NCBI GenBank assembly: GCA_002364975.1
Contig: DEYT01000131.1
Coordinates: forward strand, 44,715-62,199
Direction of reading: 5' to 3'
Source: Opitutia bacterium UBA3151
GTDB lineage: Bacteria; Verrucomicrobiota; Verrucomicrobiia; Opitutales; Seribacteraceae
DNA: 17,485 nt
The notes under the pieces were generated by a model, which worked only from the letters and a program-made list of their open reading frames with translations, ran no database searches and had not been told where the DNA came from. Position 1 is the stretch's first letter; each line of letters opens with the position of its first letter. Position numbers and translations under genes: made by a program. Positions 1 to 8,119 of this stretch are shown piece by piece.

Positions 1-2400
1 GAGAAGATCGAGGAAGGAAATAAAAGTTCTTTAATTCCCTATTCCATGATCAGTGGGGTGGTTCCCGACAAAGTTCAATTTCTGAGCAATCAATGGCAAG
101 ACCATCATATCGCTTTAAATCAATGGGCCGCAACTGACTTGAATGTTTCGATCGGTGATTCGATTAGGATTAGTTTTTACACGGTCGGGGAAAGAAGAAA
201 ATTAATCGAAGCTTCCCGAAGCTTTGAACTGCAAAAAATTCTTCCGATGCCCAAGACCGTACCAGAAGATCAGGAAAGTGATTGGACCCCCCGTTTCCCC
301 GGACTTTCAGATGCAGATTCATGCGGTGAGTGGGATACTGGAATTCCTATTGTGCATGAAGTACGGGTTCGGGATGAAGATTATTGGGATGAATTTCGTG
401 GGAGTCCTAAAGCGTTTGTTTCCCTGAAAGCGGCACAGGAAATGTGGGGAAACCGCTGGGGTTCTTTAACCGGGATAAGGACGAGTAGGAAGAACCTCAG
501 CAGGGAAGAGCTTGGTTCTCAATTACGGCAGAATTTAAAGGCTGAAGATGCAGGTCTGATCATTCAAAGTCTTCGATCGGATGTAAGGGAATCAGTCGAG
601 ACTCCGGTTGATTTTGGTCAGCTTTTTATGGGCTTTAGTTTTTTTGTGATTGTAGCAGTTCTTGCGATTACCGGTATGCTCTTCTCTTTCTCGATGCAAC
701 AAAGAAATCATCAGGTTGGACTCTTGCGGGCATTGGGTTGGAAGACCGGTAAAATTCGTCTGGTCTTTTGGGGGGAAGGAGCCCTAGCGGCAATCATGGG
801 TTCTTTGCTAGGTGTCTTACTTGCCGCCAGCTATGGCAAACTAATCCTAGACTTATTGAGCGGGGAATGGTCCGGGGCGGTGTCAGGTACAAGTTTTGTT
901 TATGATGCTCGAGTACTTTCCATGGTCATTGGATGTGTAAGTTCTGCAACCATTTGCTTTGTGGCTATGGTGTGGTCGACAAGGAAGCAGATAAAGAAAG
1001 AACCAAGAGAGCTTTTAATGTCTGGAAATCAGGGATGGAATCATGGATTATTTGATGACAAGAAAGGAAATAGATACCGCTGGCTTGGATGGATCTGCCT
1101 AGTTTTCTCTGTTGGTTTAGCATCAATAGTTGGGCTTTCAAGTGGCATGGCATCGATGACTTTTTTTGGTGCAGGAGCCCTATTTCTGATTGGCGGACTC
1201 TTCTTATTTCGGGCTCAGCTCGGAAAATTGATTCACCACAATCACAAACTTTCTGAGATCAAGGAATTGAACCAGAGAAACTTGGGCAGACGGGCAGGTC
1301 GTAGTTTGGTTACCGTTGGCTCGATGGCAGCAGGTGCCTTTCTCGTGGTAAGTACTGGTGCCTTTCGTAAAACAGCTCCCCCTTCATCGGAAGAACTTAG
1401 ATCCGGCATGGGAGGGGTCAGCTTTTGGGGAGAAAGTGCGTCTCCGATTTATGATGATCTCAATGAGGCAGAAGCGATTGAACTTTTTGATTTGAATGAA
1501 AGTATTTTAACAAATTCAAAGGTGATCCCATTGCGTTTGCGAGAAGGAGATGATGCCAGTTGCTTGAACCTCAACAAGGCATTACGTCCCAGAATTTATG
1601 GGGTCAAACCCAGTGACTTTAGTGGCCGTTTTGAATTTGCCGAAGGGAACTGGGAGTCTCTGAATAAACCCCTAGCCAGCGATGCAGTGCCTGCACTCGT
1701 GGATCAAAATACCATGATGTGGGCATTGAAAATGGGGATTGGAGATCGTATCGAATTTCGTGATGGAGATGGGAAGCCTTTTGAAGTTGAATTAGTTGGG
1801 AGCTTGAAGGGGTCGATGTTACAGGGTGCCTTGTTTATCAATGAGGAAGACTTCCTCGAGAAGTTCAAACAGCAAGGAGGGTATCGTAGTTTCATGCTCA
1901 CGGGAAAGTTCAAAGAAGCACGCAATTTAGCATTGCATCTAGAGGACCGAATGTATCAGCACGGGATGGAATTTCGTGAATCCAAGGATCGGTTGATGGA
2001 ATTGCAAATGGTGGAAAATACTTATCTTTCAATCTTTCAGGGACTGGGTGGATTGGGCATGCTGATTGGAACCTGCGGTCTTGGGCTGGTGGTTGCAAGG
2101 AATGTAGTCGAGCGTGGTCCGGAGTTTGGATTATTTGAAGCTCTCGGATTTCAATTCAAGCAGTTGAAAATGCATGCGTTTTTTGAGCATGTCCAGCTTG
2201 CATTATGGGGAATCCTGGTAGGTTCTATCGCGGCGGTTCTGGGAATTGCACCAGCTTTGTTTGGAGGAGTCATGGAGAAGCCAAGCCTTGGATTTCTCTG
2301 GTTTTTCGTATCGCTTGCCATTCTCGCTTTATTCTGGATTTGGATTGCGATTAATATGACCCTTCGAAGAAGCCAACTTACTTTATTGAAAAATGAATAA
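1..2400 (+). CDS. ABC transporter permease with two FtsX domains, 5'-truncated
   Basis: This is the membrane subunit of an ABC exporter or lipoprotein/envelope-remodelling transporter of the FtsX/MacB/YbbP type. The reading frame is open to the first base (EKIEEGNKSS before the ATG at 46), so that ATG is internal and the start lies outside the window. What remains is an extracytoplasmic segment, then a first FtsX block at about nt 612-1010 with membrane segments near 620-690, 774-848 and 910-975. The cytoplasmic turn there, QRNHQVGLLRALGWKTGKI, is typical of FtsX proteins. Further helices lie near 1081-1143, 1147-1208 and 1297-1365, followed by a second extracytoplasmic domain at about 1380-2030. 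The closing FtsX block has helices near 2032-2095, 2191-2262 and 2296-2358 and the matching turn ERGPEFGLFEALGF. The ATPase partner is presumably upstream. The stop overlaps the next gene by 8 bp, suggesting translational coupling. The family is clear; the substrate is unknown. Confidence 0.9.
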   Translation, partial: EKIEEGNKSSLIPYSMISGVVPDKVQFLSNQWQDHHIALNQWAATDLNVSIGDSIRISFYTVGERRKLIEASRSFELQKILPMPKTVPEDQESDWTPRFPGLSDADSCGEWDTGIPIVHEVRVRDEDYWDEFRGSPKAFVSLKAAQEMWGNRWGSLTGIRTSRKNLSREELGSQLRQNLKAEDAGLIIQSLRSDVRESVETPVDFGQLFMGFSFFVIVAVLAITGMLFSFSMQQRNHQVGLLRALGWKTGKIRLVFWGEGALAAIMGSLLGVLLAASYGKLILDLLSGEWSGAVSGTSFVYDARVLSMVIGCVSSATICFVAMVWSTRKQIKKEPRELLMSGNQGWNHGLFDDKKGNRYRWLGWICLVFSVGLASIVGLSSGMASMTFFGAGALFLIGGLFLFRAQLGKLIHHNHKLSEIKELNQRNLGRRAGRSLVTVGSMAAGAFLVVSTGAFRKTAPPSSEELRSGMGGVSFWGESASPIYDDLNEAEAIELFDLNESILTNSKVIPLRLREGDDASCLNLNKALRPRIYGVKPSDFSGRFEFAEGNWESLNKPLASDAVPALVDQNTMMWALKMGIGDRIEFRDGDGKPFEVELVGSLKGSMLQGALFINEEDFLEKFKQQGGYRSFMLTGKFKEARNLALHLEDRMYQHGMEFRESKDRLMELQMVENTYLSIFQGLGGLGMLIGTCGLGLVVARNVVERGPEFGLFEALGFQFKQLKMHAFFEHVQLALWGILVGSIAAVLGIAPALFGGVMEKPSLGFLWFFVSLAILALFWIWIAINMTLRRSQLTLLKNE

Positions 2401-3133
2401 CGTCCTTTTTAAAACGATTCGACTTTTGAGGTTAGTAAAACAAAACACCATCTTATCCTTATTATGCGTCTTCGCTTGCCAGCATCTCGGTGTAGCAGAA
2501 GAAGAACCTGTTTCCGTTGCCAATAATTTGATTAAAGAAATGGGTTCTGGCTGGAACCTTGAGTATCATGAGGATTTTTCGGGTTGTAGGGTTGGGGAAG
2601 AACCGGAGAGCTTATTTATCTTGGATGGCCATTATTCCGTGCAAGAGGAGAGCAAGGGTCAAAAATACTTGCAGCTACCTGGAACTCCAATGGGAGACTT
2701 TGGTTTGTTATTCGGCCCCCGAATTAAAGACCGAGGATTGGCTTTAAGGTTCTCTTTTTTTGCGACCAAAAAAGGGCGTCGAATGCCATCGATTGCTGCG
2801 GGAATTGGTGGGGTTCGGTCTTTACGGCTTCGCCTAAATCCTGCGGCAAGAAGTTTGGTAATCTCACATGATGAAACCATATTGAAACAAGTTCCTTTTG
2901 TCTGGAAAGAAGGAATTTGGTGGAATGTTTGTTTTCAAGCCACTCCTACTAGCAAAAATTTAATACGGATGAAGTGCAAGCTCTGGCCCAAGCAGGAGCA
3001 AGAACCTAAGGCTTGGTTTTTGGATCAGGAATTTAAGCAGGAGTATGAAGGCGGGAAGTGTGCGTTGTGGGGAGTACCGTATGCGAGCACTCCCATTCTT
3101 TTTGATGATCTTTTCATTTTCTCTTATCTGTAA
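2393..3133 (+). CDS. secreted protein, probable jelly-roll/LamG-like fold
   Basis: A 246-residue protein of unknown function. Residues 1-35 form an export signal: basic start (KTIRLLRLVK), hydrophobic core (TILSLLCVFAC), then a likely cleavage near GVAEEE. The mature part is beta-rich. It opens with W-x-L-E-Y-x-E-D-F (residues 54-62), a common beginning of concanavalin-like beta-sandwich domains such as LamG and DUF1080. The WKEGIWWNVCFQA strand (171-183), the LWPKQEQEPKAW turn (197-208) and the closing FDDLFIFSYL strand fit the same layout. That fold assignment is inferred from pattern; no catalytic residues can be named. The ATG lies inside the permease stop region (8-bp overlap), and the next gene starts 11 bp downstream, so it probably belongs to one transcription unit. 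It may bind glycans or accompany the DUF1592 protein outside the membrane. Confidence 0.75.
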   Translation: MNNVLFKTIRLLRLVKQNTILSLLCVFACQHLGVAEEEPVSVANNLIKEMGSGWNLEYHEDFSGCRVGEEPESLFILDGHYSVQEESKGQKYLQLPGTPMGDFGLLFGPRIKDRGLALRFSFFATKKGRRMPSIAAGIGGVRSLRLRLNPAARSLVISHDETILKQVPFVWKEGIWWNVCFQATPTSKNLIRMKCKLWPKQEQEPKAWFLDQEFKQEYEGGKCALWGVPYASTPILFDDLFIFSYL

Positions 3134-3144
3134 AAAAAGGTCTT

Positions 3145-5502
3145 GTGAACCACCATACAATCTTGGCTACAAAAATTTATAGTTTTTCAAAAAAGAGGGG
3201 ATTATTGAGCAGGATGGACTTCTCATTCTTTATTTCTTTAAGGAGGTTAATCCCATGGTTTTCAATATGGTTTTTTTCGCTTGGTTATGGAAAGACAAGT
3301 AGTTTTAATTTTGAAAACGAGATCATTCCATTACTCGAAGAATATTGTTATGATTGCCATGGGGAAGGGGCGAAGAAGGGAGGTTTTAAAATCGATGAAC
3401 TGATTGGACTTGGAGCATTCAAGCAAAACCAAAAAAAATGGGATCGGGTCTGGAAAAATTTAAACAACCGGAATATGCCACCTGCTAATGTTTCCCAGCC
3501 TTATGATCCCGAGATTTCCAAAATTTTAACCTGGATCGAGGAAGCCTCGTTTCGGCCCGACCTTGTCGAGGAGGATTTTGGAAATGCAAGGTTGCGAAGA
3601 TTAAATCGCACAGAGTATGAAAATACGATCCAAGACATTTTTGGGATCGAGATTGATGCTGAGAGTTATTTCCCTGCGGATGACACTGGATATGGATTTG
3701 ATACTATTGGTGAAGTACTCACCTTATCCCCCTTGTTGATGGAGAAGTATCTGGGGATGGCAGAGGTGGTGATGCAAAAAGTGTTAGGTCCAATCCAAGA
3801 GGAGAACGAATCCGTACAATTTTTTGCAGAAAATATTGAGGGTGGCAGGCAATATGAAAGCCTTCGAGTTTTGCCCCAGCGAGGAAGCTTTGAAATCAAT
3901 CATACCAGTACCATAAAAGGAGAATACGAAGTCAAGGTCTGGGCCTCTGCAAGTAGAGCAGGTAATGAATTTGCAAAGATGCAGGTTCAAGTAAATGGCC
4001 GAGAAATCCAAACCTTTTCCATTGAATCCGAGTATCCAAGAAAATCGATTTACAGGTTATCTTTTCAGGGAAATGAGAATCAACGAAATAAGATTAGCTT
4101 AATTTTCACCAATGACTTCTATGACCCGAAAAACAGGAATCCTAAACGGCGGGACCGAAACCTTTATGTGGAGAAAATCGAAATATTAACTCCCAAAGAC
4201 TTAAACTTGTGTTTCAGAGAAAGTCGACTTCGACTGCTTGGAGAATCAGAGACGCAAAATATCAAGGATCACCACGCCCTATTTTCCTTTAAAAAATGGC
4301 TGCCTAGAATTTATCGGACCGACTTAAACTCAGAAGATTTTACCAAGCATGAATTTTTCTACCGAGAAATGAGGGCAAAAGGTCTAGCATCCATCGAAGC
4401 GGTAAGGCAGACTTTTAAAGCAGCATTAATTTCTCCCCGTTTTATTTTTCGAGAGGAGTCAATGGATTTTGCTAAGCCTGACAAAATCGATGAATTTGCC
4501 CTGGCCCACAGATTATCCTACTTCTTATGGAGCTCCGTTCCCGACGATACTATGTGGGAATTAGCAAAGAATCGGGAATTAAGAAAAAACTTAAAAAAAG
4601 AATTCCAGCGGATGCTTTCGGACCCGAAGATAAATGCTTTCATTGAGAATTTTTCTGGACAATGGTTGCAGTTGAGAGATTTGAAACAGGTCACTCCTAA
4701 CCCCGATCAGTTTCCCGAATTTTCCGATTCCGTTCGCATTTCTATGATTCGTGAGACGGAGGAATTTATAAAATATTTACTGATGGAAAACTTGCCAGTC
4801 GGTACTCTATTGTCGGCGAACTTTTCTATGGTTAACCATGAACTAGCAAAATATTATGGACTACCGGGAAACTTCACGGAAGAATTTCAAAGAGTTGTTT
4901 TTACCGGTGAGGACTTTGCAAAGAGGGGTGGAATACTTACGCATGGTTCCATTCTTGCAATTACTTCAAATCCCACCCGTACTTCTCCAGTAAAGAGGGG
5001 TAAATGGGTATTGGAAAATTTGTTAGCCGCTCCACCCCGGGAACCCCCACCTAATGTGACAGAATTGGAGGAACCGATTACAAAGGATAATCGGGTACTC
5101 ACACTGAGAGAACAGATGGCTCAACACTCCGAGAACCCAATGTGCTATTCCTGCCACGCAAGCATGGATAATCTTGGGTACGCGATGGAGAACTTTAACG
5201 CGATCGGGAAGTGGAGAACGGAGGAAGATGGGATGCCCTTGGATGTTTTGGGGAAACTCAGTTCAGGAGAGGAATTTAATGGTGTTCAAGAACTTCAAAG
5301 CTTCCTGAAGAATCATAAAAAACAAGCAATTGTTCGCTGTATAATCAAAAAATTGCTGACTTATGGTTTAGGTCGTGGAATGACCTACAAAGACCGAACT
5401 CTTGTTAACGATATCTTATCTAACTTTTCTGGCAAGGATGTTCTTCTCGCAGATTTGTTGTTTGCGGTTATTGAAAGTGAATCTTTTCAGAATGGATATT
5501 AA
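3145..5502 (+). CDS. PSCyt1-DUF1587-DUF1592-DUF1588-DUF1585 secreted cytochrome-like protein
   Basis: A multidomain exported protein typical of Planctomycetes and Verrucomicrobia; its biochemical role is unproven. In order: a signal/anchor segment; PSCyt1 with a heme-binding CYDCH at 68-72; DUF1587 at about 148-212 (LRRLNRTEYENTIQDIFGI); a beta-rich insert at about 222-350 resembling a carbohydrate-binding module; DUF1595 at about 385-440; DUF1592 at about 447-575 (AHRLSYFLWSSVPDDTMW); DUF1588 at about 590-690 with a second CYSCH at 667-671; and DUF1585 at about 705-780. The two CXXCH motifs suggest covalent heme c and electron transfer, though published evidence for this family is thin. The GTG at 3145 has AAAAAAGG just upstream. 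The ATG at 3214 gives a more conventional signal peptide (MDFSFFISLRRL) and is a real alternative. The DUF1552 gene downstream is the usual partner. Confidence 0.93.
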   Translation: MNHHTILATKIYSFSKKRGLLSRMDFSFFISLRRLIPWFSIWFFSLGYGKTSSFNFENEIIPLLEEYCYDCHGEGAKKGGFKIDELIGLGAFKQNQKKWDRVWKNLNNRNMPPANVSQPYDPEISKILTWIEEASFRPDLVEEDFGNARLRRLNRTEYENTIQDIFGIEIDAESYFPADDTGYGFDTIGEVLTLSPLLMEKYLGMAEVVMQKVLGPIQEENESVQFFAENIEGGRQYESLRVLPQRGSFEINHTSTIKGEYEVKVWASASRAGNEFAKMQVQVNGREIQTFSIESEYPRKSIYRLSFQGNENQRNKISLIFTNDFYDPKNRNPKRRDRNLYVEKIEILTPKDLNLCFRESRLRLLGESETQNIKDHHALFSFKKWLPRIYRTDLNSEDFTKHEFFYREMRAKGLASIEAVRQTFKAALISPRFIFREESMDFAKPDKIDEFALAHRLSYFLWSSVPDDTMWELAKNRELRKNLKKEFQRMLSDPKINAFIENFSGQWLQLRDLKQVTPNPDQFPEFSDSVRISMIRETEEFIKYLLMENLPVGTLLSANFSMVNHELAKYYGLPGNFTEEFQRVVFTGEDFAKRGGILTHGSILAITSNPTRTSPVKRGKWVLENLLAAPPREPPPNVTELEEPITKDNRVLTLREQMAQHSENPMCYSCHASMDNLGYAMENFNAIGKWRTEEDGMPLDVLGKLSSGEEFNGVQELQSFLKNHKKQAIVRCIIKKLLTYGLGRGMTYKDRTLVNDILSNFSGKDVLLADLLFAVIESESFQNGY

Positions 5503-5543
5503 CAGTATTTGCTTCTTTTGTACTGAAATTTATATTATACAAT

Positions 5544-5549
5544 TATATT
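5544..5549 (+). promoter_or_regulatory. possible -10 box close to the DUF1552 start
   Basis: TATATT ends 6 bp before the ATG of the DUF1552 gene, inside an AT-rich 53-bp gap, and no ribosome binding site lies between. The spacing would suit a leaderless transcript. I see no good -35 element, and AT-rich DNA yields such hexamers by chance, so read-through from upstream remains equally likely. Confidence 0.2.
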
Positions 5550-5555
5550 CACAAG

Positions 5556-6878
5556 ATGACACGCTCACTTATTTCAAGAAGGTCTATGTTGCGAGGGTTA
5601 GGTGTCGCACTGTCATTACCCTCTTTGCATTCCTTTGCAAGGCCTAGTGCTAGTCCCACCATTCCATTTAGGTTGGGCTTCACATACATTCCCAATGGTG
5701 TAATTATGGATCAATGGCGTCCGGGTAAAATGGGTTCGCTTGGTAAACTTCCTGAGAGCTTATCGCCACTCCAAAACTACACCCGAGACTTTCAGGTTTT
5801 AAGTGGCTTAAATCATGCCAAGGCTTATTCAAACGGAGATGGGGGAGGTGACCATGCTCGAGCCAATGCAACTTTTCTTACAGGTTGCCAGGCGAGAAAA
5901 ACAGCAGGTAAGGATATAGAGATTGGAATTTCAGTGGATCAGATTGCAGCTAATGCCTTGGGTAATGACACCAAACTTCGTTCTTTAGAATTAAGCTGCG
6001 ATGGTAATCGTAGGTCGGGTAAATGTGATTCTGGTTACAGTTGTGCATACCAATACAACCTATCTTGGAAAACGAAATCCTTGCCCATGGTACCAGAATC
6101 AAACCCACGCCTAGTCTTTGAGCGGTTATTTGGACAATCGAGTACCCCTTTTGATCGAAAAAATCAGCTTAAAAGAAAAGCCCTTAATAAAAGTATTTTA
6201 GACTTTGCAATTGATGATGTTTACAGCATGCAAAATAAGCTAGGGCGCGATGATCAGGAGAAATTGAGCGAGTACTTAACCAGTGTTCGTGAGCTTGAAA
6301 GAAGAATTGAAAAGGATGAAAGAAAGGAGGAAACCTTTCCAGTAATGCAAAGTCCTGATGGAATACCCGGGGATTACGAGACTCATTTAAGAATGATGTT
6401 CGATATGATGGCACTTGCTTATCAGAGTGACTCGACCCGTGTTGGTTCTTTTCTGCTTGCTCATGATGGAAGTAATCGAAGTTTTCATGAAATTGGTGTG
6501 CCGGAAGGACACCATTCGCTTTCACATCATCGAAATGATGAAGAAAAAATAAAAAAGCTAGCCCGAATAGATAAATTTTATTCAGAGCAGTTTGCTTATT
6601 TTGTCGAGAAATTATCTACGATAAAGGAGGTGGACGGTAGTCGCTTGCTCGATCACTGCTTGATTGTTTCCGGTAGCGGAATTAGTGACGGAAACCAACA
6701 TCGACATTCTGATCTCCCTGTTCTATTGGCTGGTGGAAAAGCTCATGGTGTCAGACCGGGCAGGCATGTTGATTACCATGGTGTTCCCATGACTAATTTG
6801 TACCTGGGGATTCTAGAAAGGTCCGGAGTGCAGGCCTCACAGGTCGGGGACAGTACAGGACTTATTACTGACTTCTAG
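5556..6878 (+). CDS. DUF1552 (HXXSHH) Tat-exported protein
   Basis: A DUF1552-family protein of about the usual length (440 residues). The N-terminus has a Tat-type signal, SRRSMLRG at residues 7-14, then a hydrophobic stretch (VALSLPSL). The mature start FRLGFTYIPNGVIMDQWRP is characteristic of the family. The family signature HSLSHH is at residues 320-325. The closing region (LIVSGSGISDGNQHRHSDLP and DYHGVPMTNLYLGIL) resembles that of DUF1501 and related sulfatase-fold proteins, so a metal-binding alkaline-phosphatase-like fold is possible; this is inference. It lies 53 bp after the DUF1592-type gene, the gene order seen repeatedly in PVC genomes, so the two products probably work together outside the cytoplasmic membrane. 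No Shine-Dalgarno site precedes the ATG; the upstream sequence is very AT-rich and has a TATATT ending 6 bp before the start codon. Confidence 0.93.
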   Translation: MTRSLISRRSMLRGLGVALSLPSLHSFARPSASPTIPFRLGFTYIPNGVIMDQWRPGKMGSLGKLPESLSPLQNYTRDFQVLSGLNHAKAYSNGDGGGDHARANATFLTGCQARKTAGKDIEIGISVDQIAANALGNDTKLRSLELSCDGNRRSGKCDSGYSCAYQYNLSWKTKSLPMVPESNPRLVFERLFGQSSTPFDRKNQLKRKALNKSILDFAIDDVYSMQNKLGRDDQEKLSEYLTSVRELERRIEKDERKEETFPVMQSPDGIPGDYETHLRMMFDMMALAYQSDSTRVGSFLLAHDGSNRSFHEIGVPEGHHSLSHHRNDEEKIKKLARIDKFYSEQFAYFVEKLSTIKEVDGSRLLDHCLIVSGSGISDGNQHRHSDLPVLLAGGKAHGVRPGRHVDYHGVPMTNLYLGILERSGVQASQVGDSTGLITDF

Positions 6879-7054
6879 ATGAAATTCTACGAGTGAAGAT
6901 AAATATTGGATTACTTCCACGGGTGAAAATTCTTTTTTGGAAATTATTACTAAAATGAAAAAAAAATATAATATTTAATTTATTTTCTATGTTATATTAG
7001 GGAAACCTATTATTTCATGCTTCCTTCAGCACCAGGAATTTTATAAAAGCTACT
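6879..7054. other. AT-rich intergenic gap, possible promoter
   Basis: This 176-bp gap follows the DUF1552 stop. Bases 6955-7000 are almost pure A/T and include TATATT at 6993-6998, which could be a -10 element for the membrane-protein gene downstream. I found no convincing -35 box and no GC-rich hairpin with a T run. It probably separates two transcription units. Confidence 0.35.
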
Positions 7055-8065
7055 TTGCCCGTGTATAGTCTAACAAGAGTATTTTTTCTCTCATTTGGAA
7101 TCATTTGCTTGATGCTGATTCCTTTCTTCTTATGGGCTATTCACTATGATTATGTTGCCCTTGAGAATTTCATAGTCCGTCTTTCACTTAGTGAATTTGT
7201 TGGTTATCCAATTCCTGAACTTTTTGGTTCCAAAGAGACCGTAACGATGCCCGAAAAGATATCCCGCATGGAAAATATTTTCGTTGCTACCCTCTCTTTT
7301 TACGGATGCCTCCTTATCGGATTAAGTTTTTTAAAGGTGGATCGTAAAAGGTGGAAATTCCTTTTTTTGTCCATTGGAGTTCCATTATTTTTAATACTTC
7401 TTGGGTTCTGGATAAAATTTAATAACGATGAACACATTGTAGGAGTTTTGGAGAAAGAGCAGCTCTTTCAATTTTCCTTTAGCCTTATCCTTGGATCTAC
7501 ATTTTTTATCTACCTTGGCTTGAAGAAGTCGAATGTTAAAAAACAAAAAAACTCCCTAAAACCAAGTGTTAATACGGTAGCTTTGGACCCAACTGCTTCA
7601 ACTCAAGTGGCTCCTCATTCCGCAGAATCAATCTTGAAGGAGAACGCCGTTGTTCCTGAAGAAAATACATCCGGTGAGAATGAAAAATCATCGGAAGATG
7701 AAAATCTCGAAACCGATCCCTCCTCGGATCAAATGGTCCAAGAAAAAGATTCACAGATCCCGGATGAAGAGAGAGTGAACGATACCAAGAGTGAAGAAAG
7801 TACTTCTGACCTTGAGAATATCAAAGAATTAGAACCAACGGATGAGGTTGCTGCTATTCAAAAAGAAGATAATCTTCTCAATGAAAATGTACCGCTTCAA
7901 GGCGAGAATAAAAAACCTAAACCTCAGGAAACTCAAACCGAAGATGGCCTATTACCGGAGATAGTGACCGAGGTTACTGATCAATCGAATGCTTCAATGG
8001 TTGAAGATACTGATATCACGCCTGAAGATAGTGGGGAATTGGAACCCAACCCTATATTCTCATAA
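7055..8065 (+). CDS. four-helix membrane protein with long acidic tail, unknown function
   Basis: Not recognised as any named family. The first half is a small membrane domain with predicted helices at about residues 8-29 (VFFLSFGIICLMLIPFFLWA), 73-93, 100-120 (KFLFLSIGVPLFLILLGFWI) and 136-156. After a basic stop-transfer patch (KKSNVKKQKN) comes a tail of about 170 residues (167-336) rich in Glu, Asp, Ser, Thr and Asn, without hydrophobic runs. It is almost certainly disordered and, by the positive-inside rule, probably cytoplasmic. The reading frame opens with TTG at 7055; a GTG two codons later (7061) is an alternative, and neither has a well-placed Shine-Dalgarno site. The next gene begins 54 bp downstream on the same strand, so the two may be co-transcribed. 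The protein is surely membrane-bound, but nothing in the sequence indicates what it does. Confidence 0.7.
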   Translation: MPVYSLTRVFFLSFGIICLMLIPFFLWAIHYDYVALENFIVRLSLSEFVGYPIPELFGSKETVTMPEKISRMENIFVATLSFYGCLLIGLSFLKVDRKRWKFLFLSIGVPLFLILLGFWIKFNNDEHIVGVLEKEQLFQFSFSLILGSTFFIYLGLKKSNVKKQKNSLKPSVNTVALDPTASTQVAPHSAESILKENAVVPEENTSGENEKSSEDENLETDPSSDQMVQEKDSQIPDEERVNDTKSEESTSDLENIKELEPTDEVAAIQKEDNLLNENVPLQGENKKPKPQETQTEDGLLPEIVTEVTDQSNASMVEDTDITPEDSGELEPNPIFS

Positions 8066-8119
8066 CAATCAGTGACGGAAAGTAAATCCGATACTTGAAA
8101 CCATAGGTAGCATAATTTC

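Noticed and set aside
46..48. ATG as the start of the ABC permease gene
   Set aside because: The frame continues without a stop to base 1, and the ATG falls within an extracytoplasmic segment; the gene is cut by the window edge.
6184..6525. 113-codon minus-strand open frame opposite the DUF1552 gene
   Set aside because: It lies wholly opposite a clear family member, and its translation looks like a random His/Phe-rich shadow.
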